From positions 1 to 50,389 of the forward strand of contig DXDM01000008.1 in the NCBI GenBank assembly GCA_019115485.1: a DNA stretch of 50,389 nt, read 5' to 3'. Origin of the DNA: Candidatus Barnesiella excrementavium. Its GTDB lineage: Bacteria; Bacteroidota; Bacteroidia; Bacteroidales; Barnesiellaceae. Shown here piece after piece: positions 37,011 to 45,979 of the stretch. Positions within the stretch are counted from its first letter, which is position 1; the number at the start of each line of letters is the position of its first letter. Below the pieces are notes generated by a model. That model worked only from the letters and a program-made list of their open reading frames with translations, ran no database searches and was not told where the DNA came from. The position numbers and the translations under genes are program-made.

Positions 37011-37787
37011 TTATTTAGAGTTTGTATCGTCTTGACTGCTCTGTTTGCCGCTTCGTTTCCCCCGGTTGAAGCTGCGGTAGGTGTCGTAGGGAATATCAAC
37101 GTCGGGCTCGACAAATTGTTCGCGAGGCTGACACACGAACCTGATGTACTTGATGGTCATGCCTCGTTCGAGCCACTGTTGCTCGTAGAAGGTTTTGATT
37201 TCGAGAATGTCGTCGGCCAGCCCCGAGTGGTAGAGGTCGTCGGTGGCAACCTGTACGGGGTAGCCGTTGGCCTTGACCATCTCGCAGGTGTAGGTGTAGA
37301 GGAAGGGGCTGTCGCTTTTCAGGTGAATAATTCCGTCGGGGGTAAGAATGTGTTGGTAGAGTTTCATGAAGCGGGTCGAGGTAAGCCGCTTGCGTACTTT
37401 TTTCATCTGCGGGTCGGGGAAGGTAATCCAGATTTCCGACACCTCGCCGGGGGCGAAGAAGCGGTCTATCAGCTCGATGTTCGTGCGCAGGAAGGCTACG
37501 TTCGGGATACCCTCTTCGAGCGCCTGTTTGGCGCCGCTCCACATGCGGGCACCCTTGATGTCGACCCCGATGAAGTTCTTTTGCGGGAAGCGTCGGGCTA
37601 GCTCCACGGCATACTCGCCTTTCCCGCAGCCCAGTTCGAGCACGATGGGGTTGCTGTTCTTGAAAAAGGTCTCTCCCCATTTGCCCCGCATCTCGAACCC
37701 TTTCTCCTGCAACAGGGCGAAGGGGTATTGGAACACGTGGGGATATCCTTGCAGGTCGTCGAATTTTTTCAGTTTGTTTTTTCCCAT
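37011..37787 (-). CDS. trmB: tRNA (guanine-N7-)-methyltransferase
   Basis: This 258-residue SAM-dependent enzyme makes m7G46 in tRNA. The SAM loop [30 protein letters not shown] and [17 protein letters not shown] (a family signature) are clear. The C-terminus has a basic Lys/Arg-rich tail after residue 240. It follows the BspA-like gene by 24 bases and precedes mrp by 8, so the three are probably one transcript. Confidence 0.95.
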   Translation of the reverse strand: MGKNKLKKFDDLQGYPHVFQYPFALLQEKGFEMRGKWGETFFKNSNPIVLELGCGKGEYAVELARRFPQKNFIGVDIKGARMWSGAKQALEEGIPNVAFLRTNIELIDRFFAPGEVSEIWITFPDPQMKKVRKRLTSTRFMKLYQHILTPDGIIHLKSDSPFLYTYTCEMVKANGYPVQVATDDLYHSGLADDILEIKTFYEQQWLERGMTIKYIRFVCQPREQFVEPDVDIPYDTYRSFNRGKRSGKQSSQDDTNSK

Positions 37788-37811
37788 AGCTAAGTATCTC
37801 TTTCGGGGGGG

Positions 37812-39308
37812 TTATCGATTCCGTCCCACTTTCAGGTGACGGTATTCGCCCGAAACCATTTGTACGGAGAGGATAAATATCTGTCCGGCATGTGACCGGG
37901 TGTCGATGGTACATTCGGTCGTTTCGCCCGTCTCCCGGTAGATGAGTTGTCCGTCGGGGGTATAGAGGGCGATGTGACGCATGGGGGCCTCGGATTGCAC
38001 AATGAGGTTCCCTTGCTCGAAATGGACGTTCAGCCGGTTGTCGGCCGTGAGTTCTTCCTTGTTGGAGAGAAGCCGGATTTCGAACTCTTGCCACTGAGGA
38101 GTGCCGCGATACAGTTCGATGCTCTCGTCGGGGACACCCAGTAAACAGTTGGCCTGCGGTACCTCCTGGAACACCGCTTCGCCCAGCGAAGGGGGAAGTG
38201 TGGGGTGTGACCGGATTACCGCCAAACGCGTGCAGCCGTCGAAAGCGTGGTCACCGATGTAGGCGACGGTCGAGGGGAGTTCTGCCGAGTAGAGCTGACG
38301 CATGCCGTAGAAGGGCCATCGACCTATCTGTTCGAGACCTTCGGGCAGGAAATCGAGCCGAATCATGCGGCTGCAACCGGCAAAGGTGTAATCGCCGATG
38401 GTTTGTACTCTTTCGGGCAGGGTGCAGTCGGTGAGTGCCGTGCAATAATAGAAGGCCCCTTCACCGAGGTGGGTGACAGTGCGGGGCACCTGTATCGCGG
38501 TGAGCGCCGTGCAGTGGTCGAAAAGGTAGGGGGGGAGGGTGTCGAGCTGACAGTCGGCTATCTCGGCATGGGTCATCGATGTGCAGTAGGCGAAGCTTCC
38601 TTCTCCCAACTGCCGCAACGAGCCGGGCAGGGTTATCGTGGTGAGTGCCGTGCAACCGGCAAATCCCCGATTGCCCAACGTTTGCAGCGTGGCGGGCAGA
38701 TTGGCTTCGGTCAGACGGGTGCAGTTGGAGAAGGCCTGGGCTCCGATGGATTGTAAAGCTGTTTCTTCCAAATCGAGATGCGTGTAGGCACATTGGCTGA
38801 ACCCGTATTCACCGATTGTTTTGAGGGTAGCCGGTAGCGGTGTGACGAGTGCGGTGCAGCCCGCGAAGGCCAAGTCGCCGATTGTTTGTAACCGGTCGCC
38901 CCATTCTACGGTGGTGAGTGCCGTGCAACCGGCAAAGGCGGCCTCGCCGATGGCTTGGGTCTGGCGGGGCAGTTTTACGGTGGTCAGGTTCTGGAATCCT
39001 GCAAATACGTTGGCCGGCAGTCGATTGGCTTCGAAACGCGACTGGTTGCCCAGGTAGGTGTCGCGGCTTTCGAATGCGGCAATCGAGCAGCCCTCCAAAT
39101 CTATCTCCACGAGTTGGAACAGTGAGTCGCTGATATAGGCGAAATCACGGGCGTCGAGTGTACCCGAGACCCTTAGCTGGGTGATGGCTCCGGCTCGTGT
39201 GCCGACGTGAGTTTGCAGTTTCCCTGCTTGGGTGTAACAGGTGTAACTGTTTGCCAGCAGGCTGTGGCCGGTAAACAGGAGTAAGATGATGGATAACAAC
39301 TGTTTCAT
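37812..39308 (-). CDS. BspA-like leucine-rich repeat protein, secreted
   Basis: This encodes a 498-residue exported protein. The ATG at 39308 gives a signal peptide (MKQLLSIILLLFTGHSLLA) and lies just after a consensus promoter; the frame is open 156 bases further but crosses that promoter. Residues about 60-390 are some fourteen tandem repeats of about 23 residues of the BspA/LRR_5 type (AFAGCTALTTVEWGDRLQTIG and similar). The last 75 residues (MRHIALYTPDGQLIYRE...HLKVGRNR) look like a type IX secretion sorting tail. BspA proteins of oral anaerobes bind fibronectin and fibrinogen; here an adhesion role is only inferred. Confidence 0.88.
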   Translation of the reverse strand: MKQLLSIILLLFTGHSLLANSYTCYTQAGKLQTHVGTRAGAITQLRVSGTLDARDFAYISDSLFQLVEIDLEGCSIAAFESRDTYLGNQSRFEANRLPANVFAGFQNLTTVKLPRQTQAIGEAAFAGCTALTTVEWGDRLQTIGDLAFAGCTALVTPLPATLKTIGEYGFSQCAYTHLDLEETALQSIGAQAFSNCTRLTEANLPATLQTLGNRGFAGCTALTTITLPGSLRQLGEGSFAYCTSMTHAEIADCQLDTLPPYLFDHCTALTAIQVPRTVTHLGEGAFYYCTALTDCTLPERVQTIGDYTFAGCSRMIRLDFLPEGLEQIGRWPFYGMRQLYSAELPSTVAYIGDHAFDGCTRLAVIRSHPTLPPSLGEAVFQEVPQANCLLGVPDESIELYRGTPQWQEFEIRLLSNKEELTADNRLNVHFEQGNLIVQSEAPMRHIALYTPDGQLIYRETGETTECTIDTRSHAGQIFILSVQMVSGEYRHLKVGRNR

Positions 39309-39338
39309 TTCACGGATAAGCAGGTAGTGATTTGTTTG

Positions 39339-39368
39339 CAAAGATAGCACAAAAAAGGCAGAAACAAA
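39339..39368 (-). promoter_or_regulatory. Promoter of the BspA-like gene
   Basis: On the minus strand TTTG (39368-39365), 18 bases, TATCTTTG (39346-39339). It is a good consensus match about 30 bases before the start codon. Confidence 0.65.
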
Positions 39369-39435
39369 TTTTTTATTTTTCCCCCGCTCGCTTCTCGCCG
39401 GGAGCGAATGGGGTGACGGCTCGGTTGGAGGACAG

Positions 39436-39783
39436 CTATTCGCGGGTGAGACGATAGCGCACACCCTGGTCGGGCAGGAAGTTCAGTATCTCCTGGAACC
39501 GTGCTTCGACCTCCGAAGGGACGGCCCTGTTGGAGGTGTCGCCGTATCGCTCGAAGAGGACGGTGGGCAATGCCCCGATGTCGAGATGCAGGCGGTTGCC
39601 CAGGAGAGCGGTCTCGTCGCGGTCGAGGGTGGCGAGGACTTTGTTGTCTCGCTCCCGGTCGTCGTAGTCGATGAAATCCAGTTGCACGACCAGCTCTTTC
39701 CGGGGGCTTTCCCATACGGTAATCGACGACCCGATTTCGAGGTCGTCGTTCGATTCGACAATCACCTGTTTGAGTGTAAGCAT
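39436..39783 (-). CDS. Conserved small protein of unknown function
   Basis: This encodes a 115-residue protein without signal peptide or membrane span. It has a beta-rich N-terminal half (SSITVWESPRKELVVQLDFIDYD) and a helical end (EVEARFQEILNFL). I do not recognise the family. Codon use and GC look like the neighbours, and the ATG at 39783 is well placed 53 bases after the XRE-S24 stop on the same strand, so it may be the second gene of that unit. Confidence 0.65.
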   Translation of the reverse strand: MLTLKQVIVESNDDLEIGSSITVWESPRKELVVQLDFIDYDDRERDNKVLATLDRDETALLGNRLHLDIGALPTVLFERYGDTSNRAVPSEVEARFQEILNFLPDQGVRYRLTRE

Positions 39784-39836
39784 GACTTGGACGTTGAGTT
39801 TTGAGGCCCAGGCTATTTTCGGGGCTTTCGGGTTAA

Positions 39837-40547
39837 TCAGATGCGGTTATCGATGCGTATGATGTTCTCGACGATAAAGAGATCGCAGATGTCGCGCTTT
39901 TCGATTTCGATGTCGTCATACTCCTTGTTTTCGCTGCGCAGGATTACCCGGTTAGGGTCTTCGTGCTTGCGCACATATTTTACCATGCGGTAGTCTTCCA
40001 ACAGCACGACGTAGATTTGTCCCCAGAAGATGAGGTTGAGGTTCTTGATTTCGCGAATGGCAATCATGTCACCGTTGTTGATAACCGGCTTCATGCTGTC
40101 GCCGCTCACCTTGACAATGCTGCAATCGGGGTTGATGAAGGGCACGTCGATGCTGCCGATAACCAGGTCGTCGGTAAACATGCGGTCGCGCCCCAGATTC
40201 CCGGCCGTCACATCGAGGCCGTAGACCTTAGCTCCGTTGCGCACCTCGGGAACGATGGCTCCCGAAGGGAGGGTGAGGGTGCGTATGTGGGTATGCACGT
40301 CGGTATTTGTACCGGTACCTGTCGACCCGTACATGAAGCCGTTACCCGAGCTGAGCCACTCTTTCGATACGCCCAGTTCGACCACAATCTTGTTGATGAG
40401 CGAGTCGCTGATAGGCAGTTTGCCTGTCAGGTGCTTGGAAAAGTTCGAGGCGTCGATGGCGATGCGTTTGGCAAACTCCGATTGGGTGATTCCCAGGTTG
40501 TCAATCAACTCCTTTATTCTCAAAATTTTATCATCGTTTTCGGACAT
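39837..40547 (-). CDS. XRE-family regulator with S24 (LexA-like) peptidase domain
   Basis: This 236-residue repressor-type protein has an N-terminal HTH (TQSEFAKRIAIDASNFSKHL, 21-40) and a C-terminal S24 peptidase fold. The catalytic Ser is S151 (KVSGDSMKP) and the general-base Lys is K190 (RMVKYVRK). An Ala-Gly bond at 115-116 (DVTAGNLG) is at the usual self-cleavage position. Such proteins lose DNA binding on cleavage, often after DNA damage. Its own upstream region carries GGTA...ACC dyads at 40565, 40620 and 40709 that could be operators. Confidence 0.9.
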   Translation of the reverse strand: MSENDDKILRIKELIDNLGITQSEFAKRIAIDASNFSKHLTGKLPISDSLINKIVVELGVSKEWLSSGNGFMYGSTGTGTNTDVHTHIRTLTLPSGAIVPEVRNGAKVYGLDVTAGNLGRDRMFTDDLVIGSIDVPFINPDCSIVKVSGDSMKPVINNGDMIAIREIKNLNLIFWGQIYVVLLEDYRMVKYVRKHEDPNRVILRSENKEYDDIEIEKRDICDLFIVENIIRIDNRI

Positions 40548-40564
40548 GGTGAAGAAAATTTATT

Positions 40565-40576
40565 GGTAAAATTACC
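40565..40576. promoter_or_regulatory. Operator-like dyad 1
   Basis: GGTAAAATTACC, arms GGTAA/TTACC, 17 bases before the XRE-S24 start codon, so in its 5' leader. Confidence 0.4.
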
Positions 40577-40619
40577 TTTTATAATTTGCTTTTCGGGTTA
40601 TTTGATTGTATATTTGTGT

Positions 40620-40631
40620 GGTATTATCACC
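40620..40631. promoter_or_regulatory. Operator-like dyad 2
   Basis: GGTATTATCACC, set within the longer dyad TGGT-ATTATC-ACCA (40619-40632), directly next to the -7 box of the XRE-S24 promoter (40636-40643). A bound repressor here would block transcription start. Confidence 0.45.
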
Positions 40632-40635
40632 AATA

Positions 40636-40666
40636 CAAAGGTAGAAAACTTTTGGGAGAAAAGAAA
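40636..40666 (-). promoter_or_regulatory. Promoter of the XRE-S24 gene
   Basis: On the minus strand TTTC (40666-40663), 19 bases, TACCTTTG (40643-40636): an exact -7 and near -33 match. The leader is about 80 bases. Confidence 0.6.
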
Positions 40667-40701
40667 ATAATAGACTAATAATTAACATATTTGATGATAT
40701 T

Positions 40702-40791
40702 CTGCCGGGGTATATTACCTTATGTGAATAGTAACAAAGGGAGAGTTTACACGGGCAAAACAGGTAAAGCAGTGTGAATATACCCTGGCGG
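40702..40791 (+). repeat. Long inverted repeat / RNA stem before the 106-residue gene
   Basis: The arms at 40702-40719 and 40774-40791 (18 bases each) match at 14 positions, with the perfect core GGGTATATT / AATATACCC (40708-40716 and 40777-40785). Two of the mismatches become G-U pairs in RNA, giving a 15-pair stem with a loop of about 60 bases. The left arm also contains a third GGTA...TACC dyad (40709-40719). It ends 28 bases before the start codon. Confidence 0.5.
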
Positions 40792-40819
40792 AATAGCATC
40801 GAGAGAAAGGAGAAGCAGA

Positions 40820-41140
40820 ATGCAAACGATTGAATGGGAGGCTCCGGCTCTGGCTGCTTTGGCGGCATCGCACTGGCTGGTAGCTTATGAACGCGAAGAG
40901 AATCCGCGGAAGCGGGTGCGGCATGAGACCGAAATCGAGTTTGACGGTGTGGCCTATATGTTGATGTGCGAAATCGGACTCGCCGAGCGGGAGCATCGGG
41001 CGGTCTCGATGATTTGCGGTATCGAGCCACAGTATACCGACATGCCGGTGCGGGTGACCGGTAGCATGGGTAAGGCGGTGGGTGAAATCTTGCCGCTGTT
41101 GACCAACTTTTTGTCGAGTTATGGTGTTGTATACGTGTGA
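40820..41140 (+). CDS. Hypothetical protein, 106 residues
   Basis: I do not recognise this protein. It is cytosolic in type, with a basic stretch (REENPRKRVRHETEIEF) and no membrane span. It appears real because a good ribosome site (AAGGAG, 40807-40812) stands 7 bases before the ATG and a strong terminator follows (41227-41262), with GC like the rest. It runs divergently from the XRE-S24 gene, with GGTA...ACC dyads between them, so it may be under that regulator's control. Confidence 0.55.
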   Translation: MQTIEWEAPALAALAASHWLVAYEREENPRKRVRHETEIEFDGVAYMLMCEIGLAEREHRAVSMICGIEPQYTDMPVRVTGSMGKAVGEILPLLTNFLSSYGVVYV

Positions 41141-41226
41141 ACGGGTAAATCCGGGAGGTGTGGCATGGCACAAAGAAGGATACCTTTGAGGGTATATGGC
41201 GAGGGTGTACCTGTCGGATTGAGATG

Positions 41227-41262
41227 AAAAAAGCCGACCCTTTCGGGGTCGGCTTTTTTAGG
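41227..41262. terminator. Bidirectional terminator between the 106-residue gene and gapA
   Basis: AAAAAAGCCGACCC (41227-41240), TTTC, GGGGTCGGCTTTTTT: a GC-rich stem with A and T runs on both sides, 20 bases past the gapA stop. Confidence 0.85.
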
Positions 41263-41282
41263 AATTATCTGTTGGATAATGA

Positions 41283-42305
<1,023 letters not shown>

Positions 42306-42394
42306 TTAAGTGTTTATTGAATAAAAATAATGTCTTGCTTCTTTTTTCTCTTTGTTGTCCCGCTTCCCTAAAACATTTGCGCTTGCCATATTGT

Positions 42395-42469
42395 TTAACA
42401 ACCGCATGGGGTGGCGCAACTGCTCATCAGGGCAAGCAAAACCAGCAAAAAGGCAATTTTATATTTCAT
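42395..42469 (-). CDS. 24-residue lipoprotein-like peptide in the gapA leader
   Basis: This tiny reading frame encodes MKYKIAFLLVLLALMSSC followed by ATPCGC. It has a lysine-containing start, a 12-residue hydrophobic core and a lipobox (LMSSC), leaving a mature peptide of seven residues with three cysteines. GGAG lies 18 bases upstream of the ATG, and an exact -7 box (TACCTTTG) lies 32 bases upstream, so the frame is the first one on the transcript that continues to gapA 101 bases later. It could be a real small lipoprotein or a leader peptide with a regulatory role. No homologue could be searched. Confidence 0.5.
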   Translation of the reverse strand: MKYKIAFLLVLLALMSSCATPCGC

Positions 42470-42500
42470 AACCTTATACTTTACTCCTAAAATTGCAGTG

Positions 42501-42508
42501 CAAAGGTA
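42501..42508 (-). promoter_or_regulatory. -7 box of the leader ORF / gapA transcript
   Basis: The minus strand reads TACCTTTG, an exact TAnnTTTG match. No comparable box is found closer to gapA. Confidence 0.6.
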
Positions 42509-42619
42509 TATATTTTTTTTGAATACAATGTATGCGAATGTGAAAATAAAAGAAAAATTTCTTTATTTGCATATCCTTGAATGTGAGTAATCTATCGAAT
42601 TATCCTAAATTATACTGTT

Positions 42620-43069
42620 ATGAAAAGTTCTTTTTGGACCGACTTTAAAAATTTTGCGATGCGCGGCAACGTCATCGACCTGGCCGTGGGTGTGATTATT
42701 GGGGGCGCTTTCGGCAAAATCGTTTCGTCGCTGGTGGCCGATATTATCATGCCGCTGCTGGGGGTGTTGGTGGGGGGTATCAACTTCACCGATCTGAAAT
42801 GGGTGTTGAAGGCGCCGCGCGAGGTCGACGGCGTGGAGCAGGCGGCTGTTACGCTCAACTACGGGAATTTTTTGCAGACGACCTTCGATTTTCTCATCAT
42901 CGCCTTCTCGATATTCCTGTTCATCAAGCTCGTGACTCGTCTCACCGAGAAGCGTAAGGCTCAGGCCAAGGCCCAGGCTGCTGCTCCGGCCGAACCGTCG
43001 GCCGAGGTGAAACTGCTCACCGAGATTCGCGACTTGCTCAAAGCGCAGGAGTCGCAACCGACGAAATGA
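42620..43069 (+). CDS. mscL: Large-conductance mechanosensitive channel MscL
   Basis: This 149-residue inner-membrane channel opens under membrane tension to relieve osmotic downshock. The N-terminal helix and first span [24 protein letters not shown] (about 12-35) carry the pore constriction, the periplasmic loop is at 50-75, and the second span [15 protein letters not shown] follows. The C-terminal helix ([12 protein letters not shown]) is the pentameric bundle. An Ala/Pro linker before it is slightly long. It is a single gene. Confidence 0.95.
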   Translation: MKSSFWTDFKNFAMRGNVIDLAVGVIIGGAFGKIVSSLVADIIMPLLGVLVGGINFTDLKWVLKAPREVDGVEQAAVTLNYGNFLQTTFDFLIIAFSIFLFIKLVTRLTEKRKAQAKAQAAAPAEPSAEVKLLTEIRDLLKAQESQPTK

Positions 43070-43089
43070 CAGAGAGAACTTCCGAGGGG

Positions 43090-44142
43090 CTATCCTACGA
43101 TGTATTTGCTTTGGGGTAGCCGGGCGAGGAGCCAGGTCACCAGGTAGACTGTGACGAAGGTGCTCACGGCAATGAGTGGTATGACGACGTAGGCGTGTTC
43201 GCTTACGGGCTGGAACCACCGGTAATAGAAATTAAGTATAATAATGTGGGCCAGATACATGCCGTAGCTCTTGATGGAGATGTCGCTGATGAGTCGGGAG
43301 ACCCGGCTTGTCAGGTTGAGGCGTAGCCTGCCGATGAGCGAGAAGAGCCCAATCGACATCATCAGCACGTTGATGGTGCAGAATTGCCAGCTGAGTTCCA
43401 GTTCGGGAACAGTGGCTACGGTGTCGATGCGCGAGCAGAAGATGCCGGCGGTGAGCAGGTAGCCCGCGATGAGCAGCACCCATGAGAGGGCGGCCGAGGG
43501 ATAGCCGTATCGCTTCAAATAGTAGCCCAGTATGAAATAGCCGATGAAGCCGGTGAAGTAGTAGAGCAGGGGAGTGTCGTTCCAGAACGCCTCGCCCAGG
43601 ACCTCGGGGTAGACCTGGTGTATGTAGGGCAGGAAGGTGGTGAGAAGCCACAGCCCCAGATAGCCTTCCAGCTCGCGTTTGCTTGCCCGTTCGAGCCAGG
43701 GCGATATGATGGGCGTCACCAGGTAGAGCCCGATGAGCATGTAGATGTACCACAGGTGTCCCACCTCACACCCGAAGTTGATGGGAATGTGCAGTATGTG
43801 AATACCCATTTGGACGATGGATTCGTCGCGGGTCAGCATAAAATAGCCGGCATAGATGACGCACCACACGATAAAGGGGTAGACGATGCGGGTGAACCGC
43901 CTGCGGAAAAAGGTGGCGATATCTCCTTGCATGGGGAGCAGCAGAAACCCCGACAGCATCACGAAGAGGGGAACCGACGTGCGGCACAGCGAGGTGATGA
44001 TACCTATCCAGAAGGTGTTGCTGCCCGTGACGACGCTGAGCTCGTCGCCAATGTAGTAGAACTCGCTGGTGTGTTGCTGGATTACCAGATAGCAGGCGAT
44101 AATCCGCAGTAAATCGAGGGAGAGATTTCGGTCCTTGGTCAT
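43090..44142 (-). CDS. Acyltransferase family 3 integral membrane protein
   Basis: This 350-residue protein has about ten membrane spans and belongs to the acyltransferase-3/OafA-YrhL family, which moves acetyl or other acyl groups onto envelope sugars. The start MTKDRNLSLDLLRIIACYLVIQQH contains the expected DxxR (D-L-L-R) and a His further on. The ATG at 44142 is used because the N-terminus then begins right before the first family motif. No glycan gene lies next to it, so the acceptor is unknown. It sits between mscL (converging) and panB. Confidence 0.85.
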   Translation of the reverse strand: MTKDRNLSLDLLRIIACYLVIQQHTSEFYYIGDELSVVTGSNTFWIGIITSLCRTSVPLFVMLSGFLLLPMQGDIATFFRRRFTRIVYPFIVWCVIYAGYFMLTRDESIVQMGIHILHIPINFGCEVGHLWYIYMLIGLYLVTPIISPWLERASKRELEGYLGLWLLTTFLPYIHQVYPEVLGEAFWNDTPLLYYFTGFIGYFILGYYLKRYGYPSAALSWVLLIAGYLLTAGIFCSRIDTVATVPELELSWQFCTINVLMMSIGLFSLIGRLRLNLTSRVSRLISDISIKSYGMYLAHIIILNFYYRWFQPVSEHAYVVIPLIAVSTFVTVYLVTWLLARLPQSKYIVG

Positions 44143-44188
44143 GGCATGAGATAAGCTAAGGTGTGTGATGAATCGGGGAGATAGCAAT

Positions 44189-44215
44189 GCGCCCCCTCCG
44201 GCAAGGGGAGAGGGC
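44189..44215 (-). terminator. Possible terminator after panB
   Basis: CGCCCCCTCC and GGGGAGAGGGCG form an imperfect GC-rich stem around GGCAA, 9 bases past the panB stop. The T run on the minus side is weak, so read-through into the acyltransferase gene is possible. Confidence 0.35.
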
Positions 44216-44223
44216 GTATCGTT

Positions 44224-45042
44224 TTAGTATTGCTCCTTCTCGTTGGGGAAGTCGCGGGTCTTGACATCTTTGATGTAGGCCTGAACCGCCTCGGTGATGG
44301 TGGTGCTCAGGTCGGCATACCGGCGGAGGAATCGTGGCGAGAACCCTTTGTTGATGCCCAGCATGTCGTGCATCACAAGTACCTGACCGTCTACACCGCC
44401 GCCGGCACCGATGCCGATGACGGGAATGGTCAACTCCTGAGCCACGCGGGTTGCCAGGCTGGCGGGAATCTTTTCGAGCACAAGGGCAAAGCAGCCTATC
44501 TCTTCGAGCAGATGGGCATCTTCGATAAGCTTCTTGGCTTCGGCCTCTTCGCGGGCACGCACGGTATAGGTGCCGAACTTGTTGATTGATTGAGGGGTGA
44601 GGCCCAGGTGCCCCATGACGGGGATTCCGGCACTGAGTATGCGCTCGACCGATTCGCGGATTTCGGCACCGCCTTCCATCTTCACACAATCGGCATGCGT
44701 CTCCTTCATGATGCGGATAGCCGAGGCTACGGCCTCTTTGGAGTTGCCTTGATACGACCCGAAGGGCATATCGACAACGACCAGAGCCCGCTTGACGGCA
44801 CGAACCACCGATTTGCCGTGGTAAATCATCTGGTCGAGAGTGATAGGTAGTGTGGTTACGTTGCCGGCCATGACGTTGGAGGCCGAGTCGCCTACCAGAA
44901 TCACGTCGATACCGGCCTGGTCTATGAGGGTCGCCATGGAAAAATCGTAGGCGGTCAACATCGAAATCTTTTCGCCGCGGAGTTTCATCTCCATCAGGCG
45001 GTGAGTCGTTACTTTACGAGTGTCTTCGGTATAAGTAGACAT
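44224..45042 (-). CDS. panB: 3-methyl-2-oxobutanoate hydroxymethyltransferase
   Basis: This 272-residue enzyme adds a hydroxymethyl group from methylene-THF to alpha-ketoisovalerate in pantothenate (CoA) synthesis. [41 protein letters not shown] and [10 protein letters not shown] are family motifs. The length is normal. A TACCTTTG box at 45076-45069 lies 27 bases upstream of the ATG. Confidence 0.95.
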   Translation of the reverse strand: MSTYTEDTRKVTTHRLMEMKLRGEKISMLTAYDFSMATLIDQAGIDVILVGDSASNVMAGNVTTLPITLDQMIYHGKSVVRAVKRALVVVDMPFGSYQGNSKEAVASAIRIMKETHADCVKMEGGAEIRESVERILSAGIPVMGHLGLTPQSINKFGTYTVRAREEAEAKKLIEDAHLLEEIGCFALVLEKIPASLATRVAQELTIPVIGIGAGGGVDGQVLVMHDMLGINKGFSPRFLRRYADLSTTITEAVQAYIKDVKTRDFPNEKEQY

Positions 45043-45068
45043 AGTTTTTGTGTGTTTGAGTTTGGGAA

Positions 45069-45076
45069 CAAAGGTA
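45069..45076 (-). promoter_or_regulatory. panB -7 promoter box
   Basis: The minus strand reads TACCTTTG, an exact TAnnTTTG match, 27 bases before the panB start. Confidence 0.55.
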
Positions 45077-45137
45077 CATCAATTTTTTATATTGGCGCCT
45101 TTTTTACTTTTCAATCTCAATTTTGTAGCCTTTTCGT

Positions 45138-45145
45138 TATCTTTG
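45138..45145 (+). promoter_or_regulatory. -7 promoter box of the two-span membrane protein gene
   Basis: TATCTTTG is an exact match, 18 bases before the ATG at 45163. Confidence 0.55.
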
Positions 45146-45162
45146 ACTCAAAATCATGCAAG

Positions 45163-45456
45163 ATGGGAAAAGAGAATTATTCGCGCAAGGTGCCCGGCGG
45201 GTTCAAGGTGTTGATATTGATTATGGCCCTGCCGGTATTTGCCTGGCCGTGGCTCATGAGCCGGGCCACCGAGACTTTTGCCGAAAGCGGTACGGACAAC
45301 TCGCTGCCGTGGGCCTTTGTCATGCTGTTGCCTCTCTATGTGGTGGTTTCGGCCTGGATTAGTTATCGGGTCTATGCCTCCCGTCCCGAAGTGTCGTGGG
45401 TTTTGCAGGTAGTGCAGTTGTTGGTCTACGGGGCCTTGTGCTTGCTGGTCGTGTAG
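45163..45456 (+). CDS. Small two-span membrane protein of unknown function
   Basis: This encodes a 97-residue protein with hydrophobic stretches at about 15-31 (VLILIMALPVFAWPWLM), 50-65 (AFVMLLPLYVVVSAWI) and 80-97. The N-terminus is basic (MGKENYSRKVPGG), which favours a cytosolic N-end. The frame is open 162 bases upstream, but the promoter at 45138-45145 excludes that part. I do not recognise the family. It ends 5 bases from the stop of the converging TPR gene. Confidence 0.75.
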   Translation: MGKENYSRKVPGGFKVLILIMALPVFAWPWLMSRATETFAESGTDNSLPWAFVMLLPLYVVVSAWISYRVYASRPEVSWVLQVVQLLVYGALCLLVV

Positions 45457-45461
45457 CGTGA

Positions 45462-45734
45462 TTAGGGATTGTAGAGGTCGGGGTTGGAGAAATTGATAAT
45501 CTCCATCACCATTTCATAGGCTTGCCGCGCCGGGCTGGCGGGGTTGATTTCGGTCGCCTTCAAGTAGTTTTCAATAGCCTGTTTCCAGTTGCCCTGTTTC
45601 CAAAAGAGGGTTCCTTGGTAATAGTAGGCCTCGTCGTCCTGCGGATTGCAGGAGAGGCGCTCTTCGAGATGCACAAGGGCACGATCCAAGTCGTTGTTGT
45701 CGATAAGCTGCTTTATCTCTTCTGTCGTAATCAT
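45462..45734 (-). CDS. Small tetratricopeptide-repeat protein
   Basis: This encodes a 90-residue helical cytosolic protein with about two TPR units: ALVHLEERLSCNPQDDEAYYYQGTLFW and GNWKQAIENYLKATEINPASP carry the usual small/large residue pattern. The ATG at 45734 is chosen because a TATCTTTG box (45769-45762) overlaps the alternative ATG at 45764. TPRs bind other proteins; no partner is suggested here. Confidence 0.8.
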   Translation of the reverse strand: MITTEEIKQLIDNNDLDRALVHLEERLSCNPQDDEAYYYQGTLFWKQGNWKQAIENYLKATEINPASPARQAYEMVMEIINFSNPDLYNP

Positions 45735-45761
45735 ATACTGTTTATTTTTTTTGTCGGGTCT

Positions 45762-45769
45762 CAAAGATA
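45762..45769 (-). promoter_or_regulatory. -7 promoter box of the TPR gene
   Basis: The minus strand reads TATCTTTG, exact consensus, 28 bases before the ATG at 45734; it fixes the start. Confidence 0.55.
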
Positions 45770-45904
45770 GTATAAACCTCGTTCAAAAGCAAACCGGGCG
45801 GGTATGAGTCGAAAAGGGGCATTCATACAGGGACGGTGTGCGGTAACCAGCCCCTGGTCAAGGAGCTTACGGCCGTTTGTACGGTCCTAATTTTGTACGG
45901 AATA

Positions 45905-45977
45905 ATCGGTTCTTTTTCAAAATAATATTACATTTGTAGGCCGAATAAAATTGATTTGTCGAAATAAAGAACCGATA
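45905..45977 (+). repeat. Inverted repeat flanking the promoter of the O-acylation operon
   Basis: ATCGGTTCTTT (45905-45915) and AAAGAACCGAT (45967-45977) are perfect 11-base inverted arms 51 bases apart, with further partial pairing outside. Between them lies the exact -7 box TACATTTG (45929-45936). The right arm ends 2 bases before the start codon. Two operator sites, or a short invertible segment, are possible readings. Confidence 0.5.
45929..45936 (+). promoter_or_regulatory. -7 box of the MBOAT operon
   Basis: TACATTTG is an exact TAnnTTTG match, 43 bases before the GTG start. A second exact match, TAATTTTG, is at 45888-45895. Neither has a clear TTTG at -33. Confidence 0.5.
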
Positions 45978-45979
45978 TT

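Noticed and set aside
42605..43219. 204-residue minus-strand frame over mscL
   Set aside because: MscL on the plus strand is a full-length match to its family; the minus frame is a shadow rich in Arg and His.
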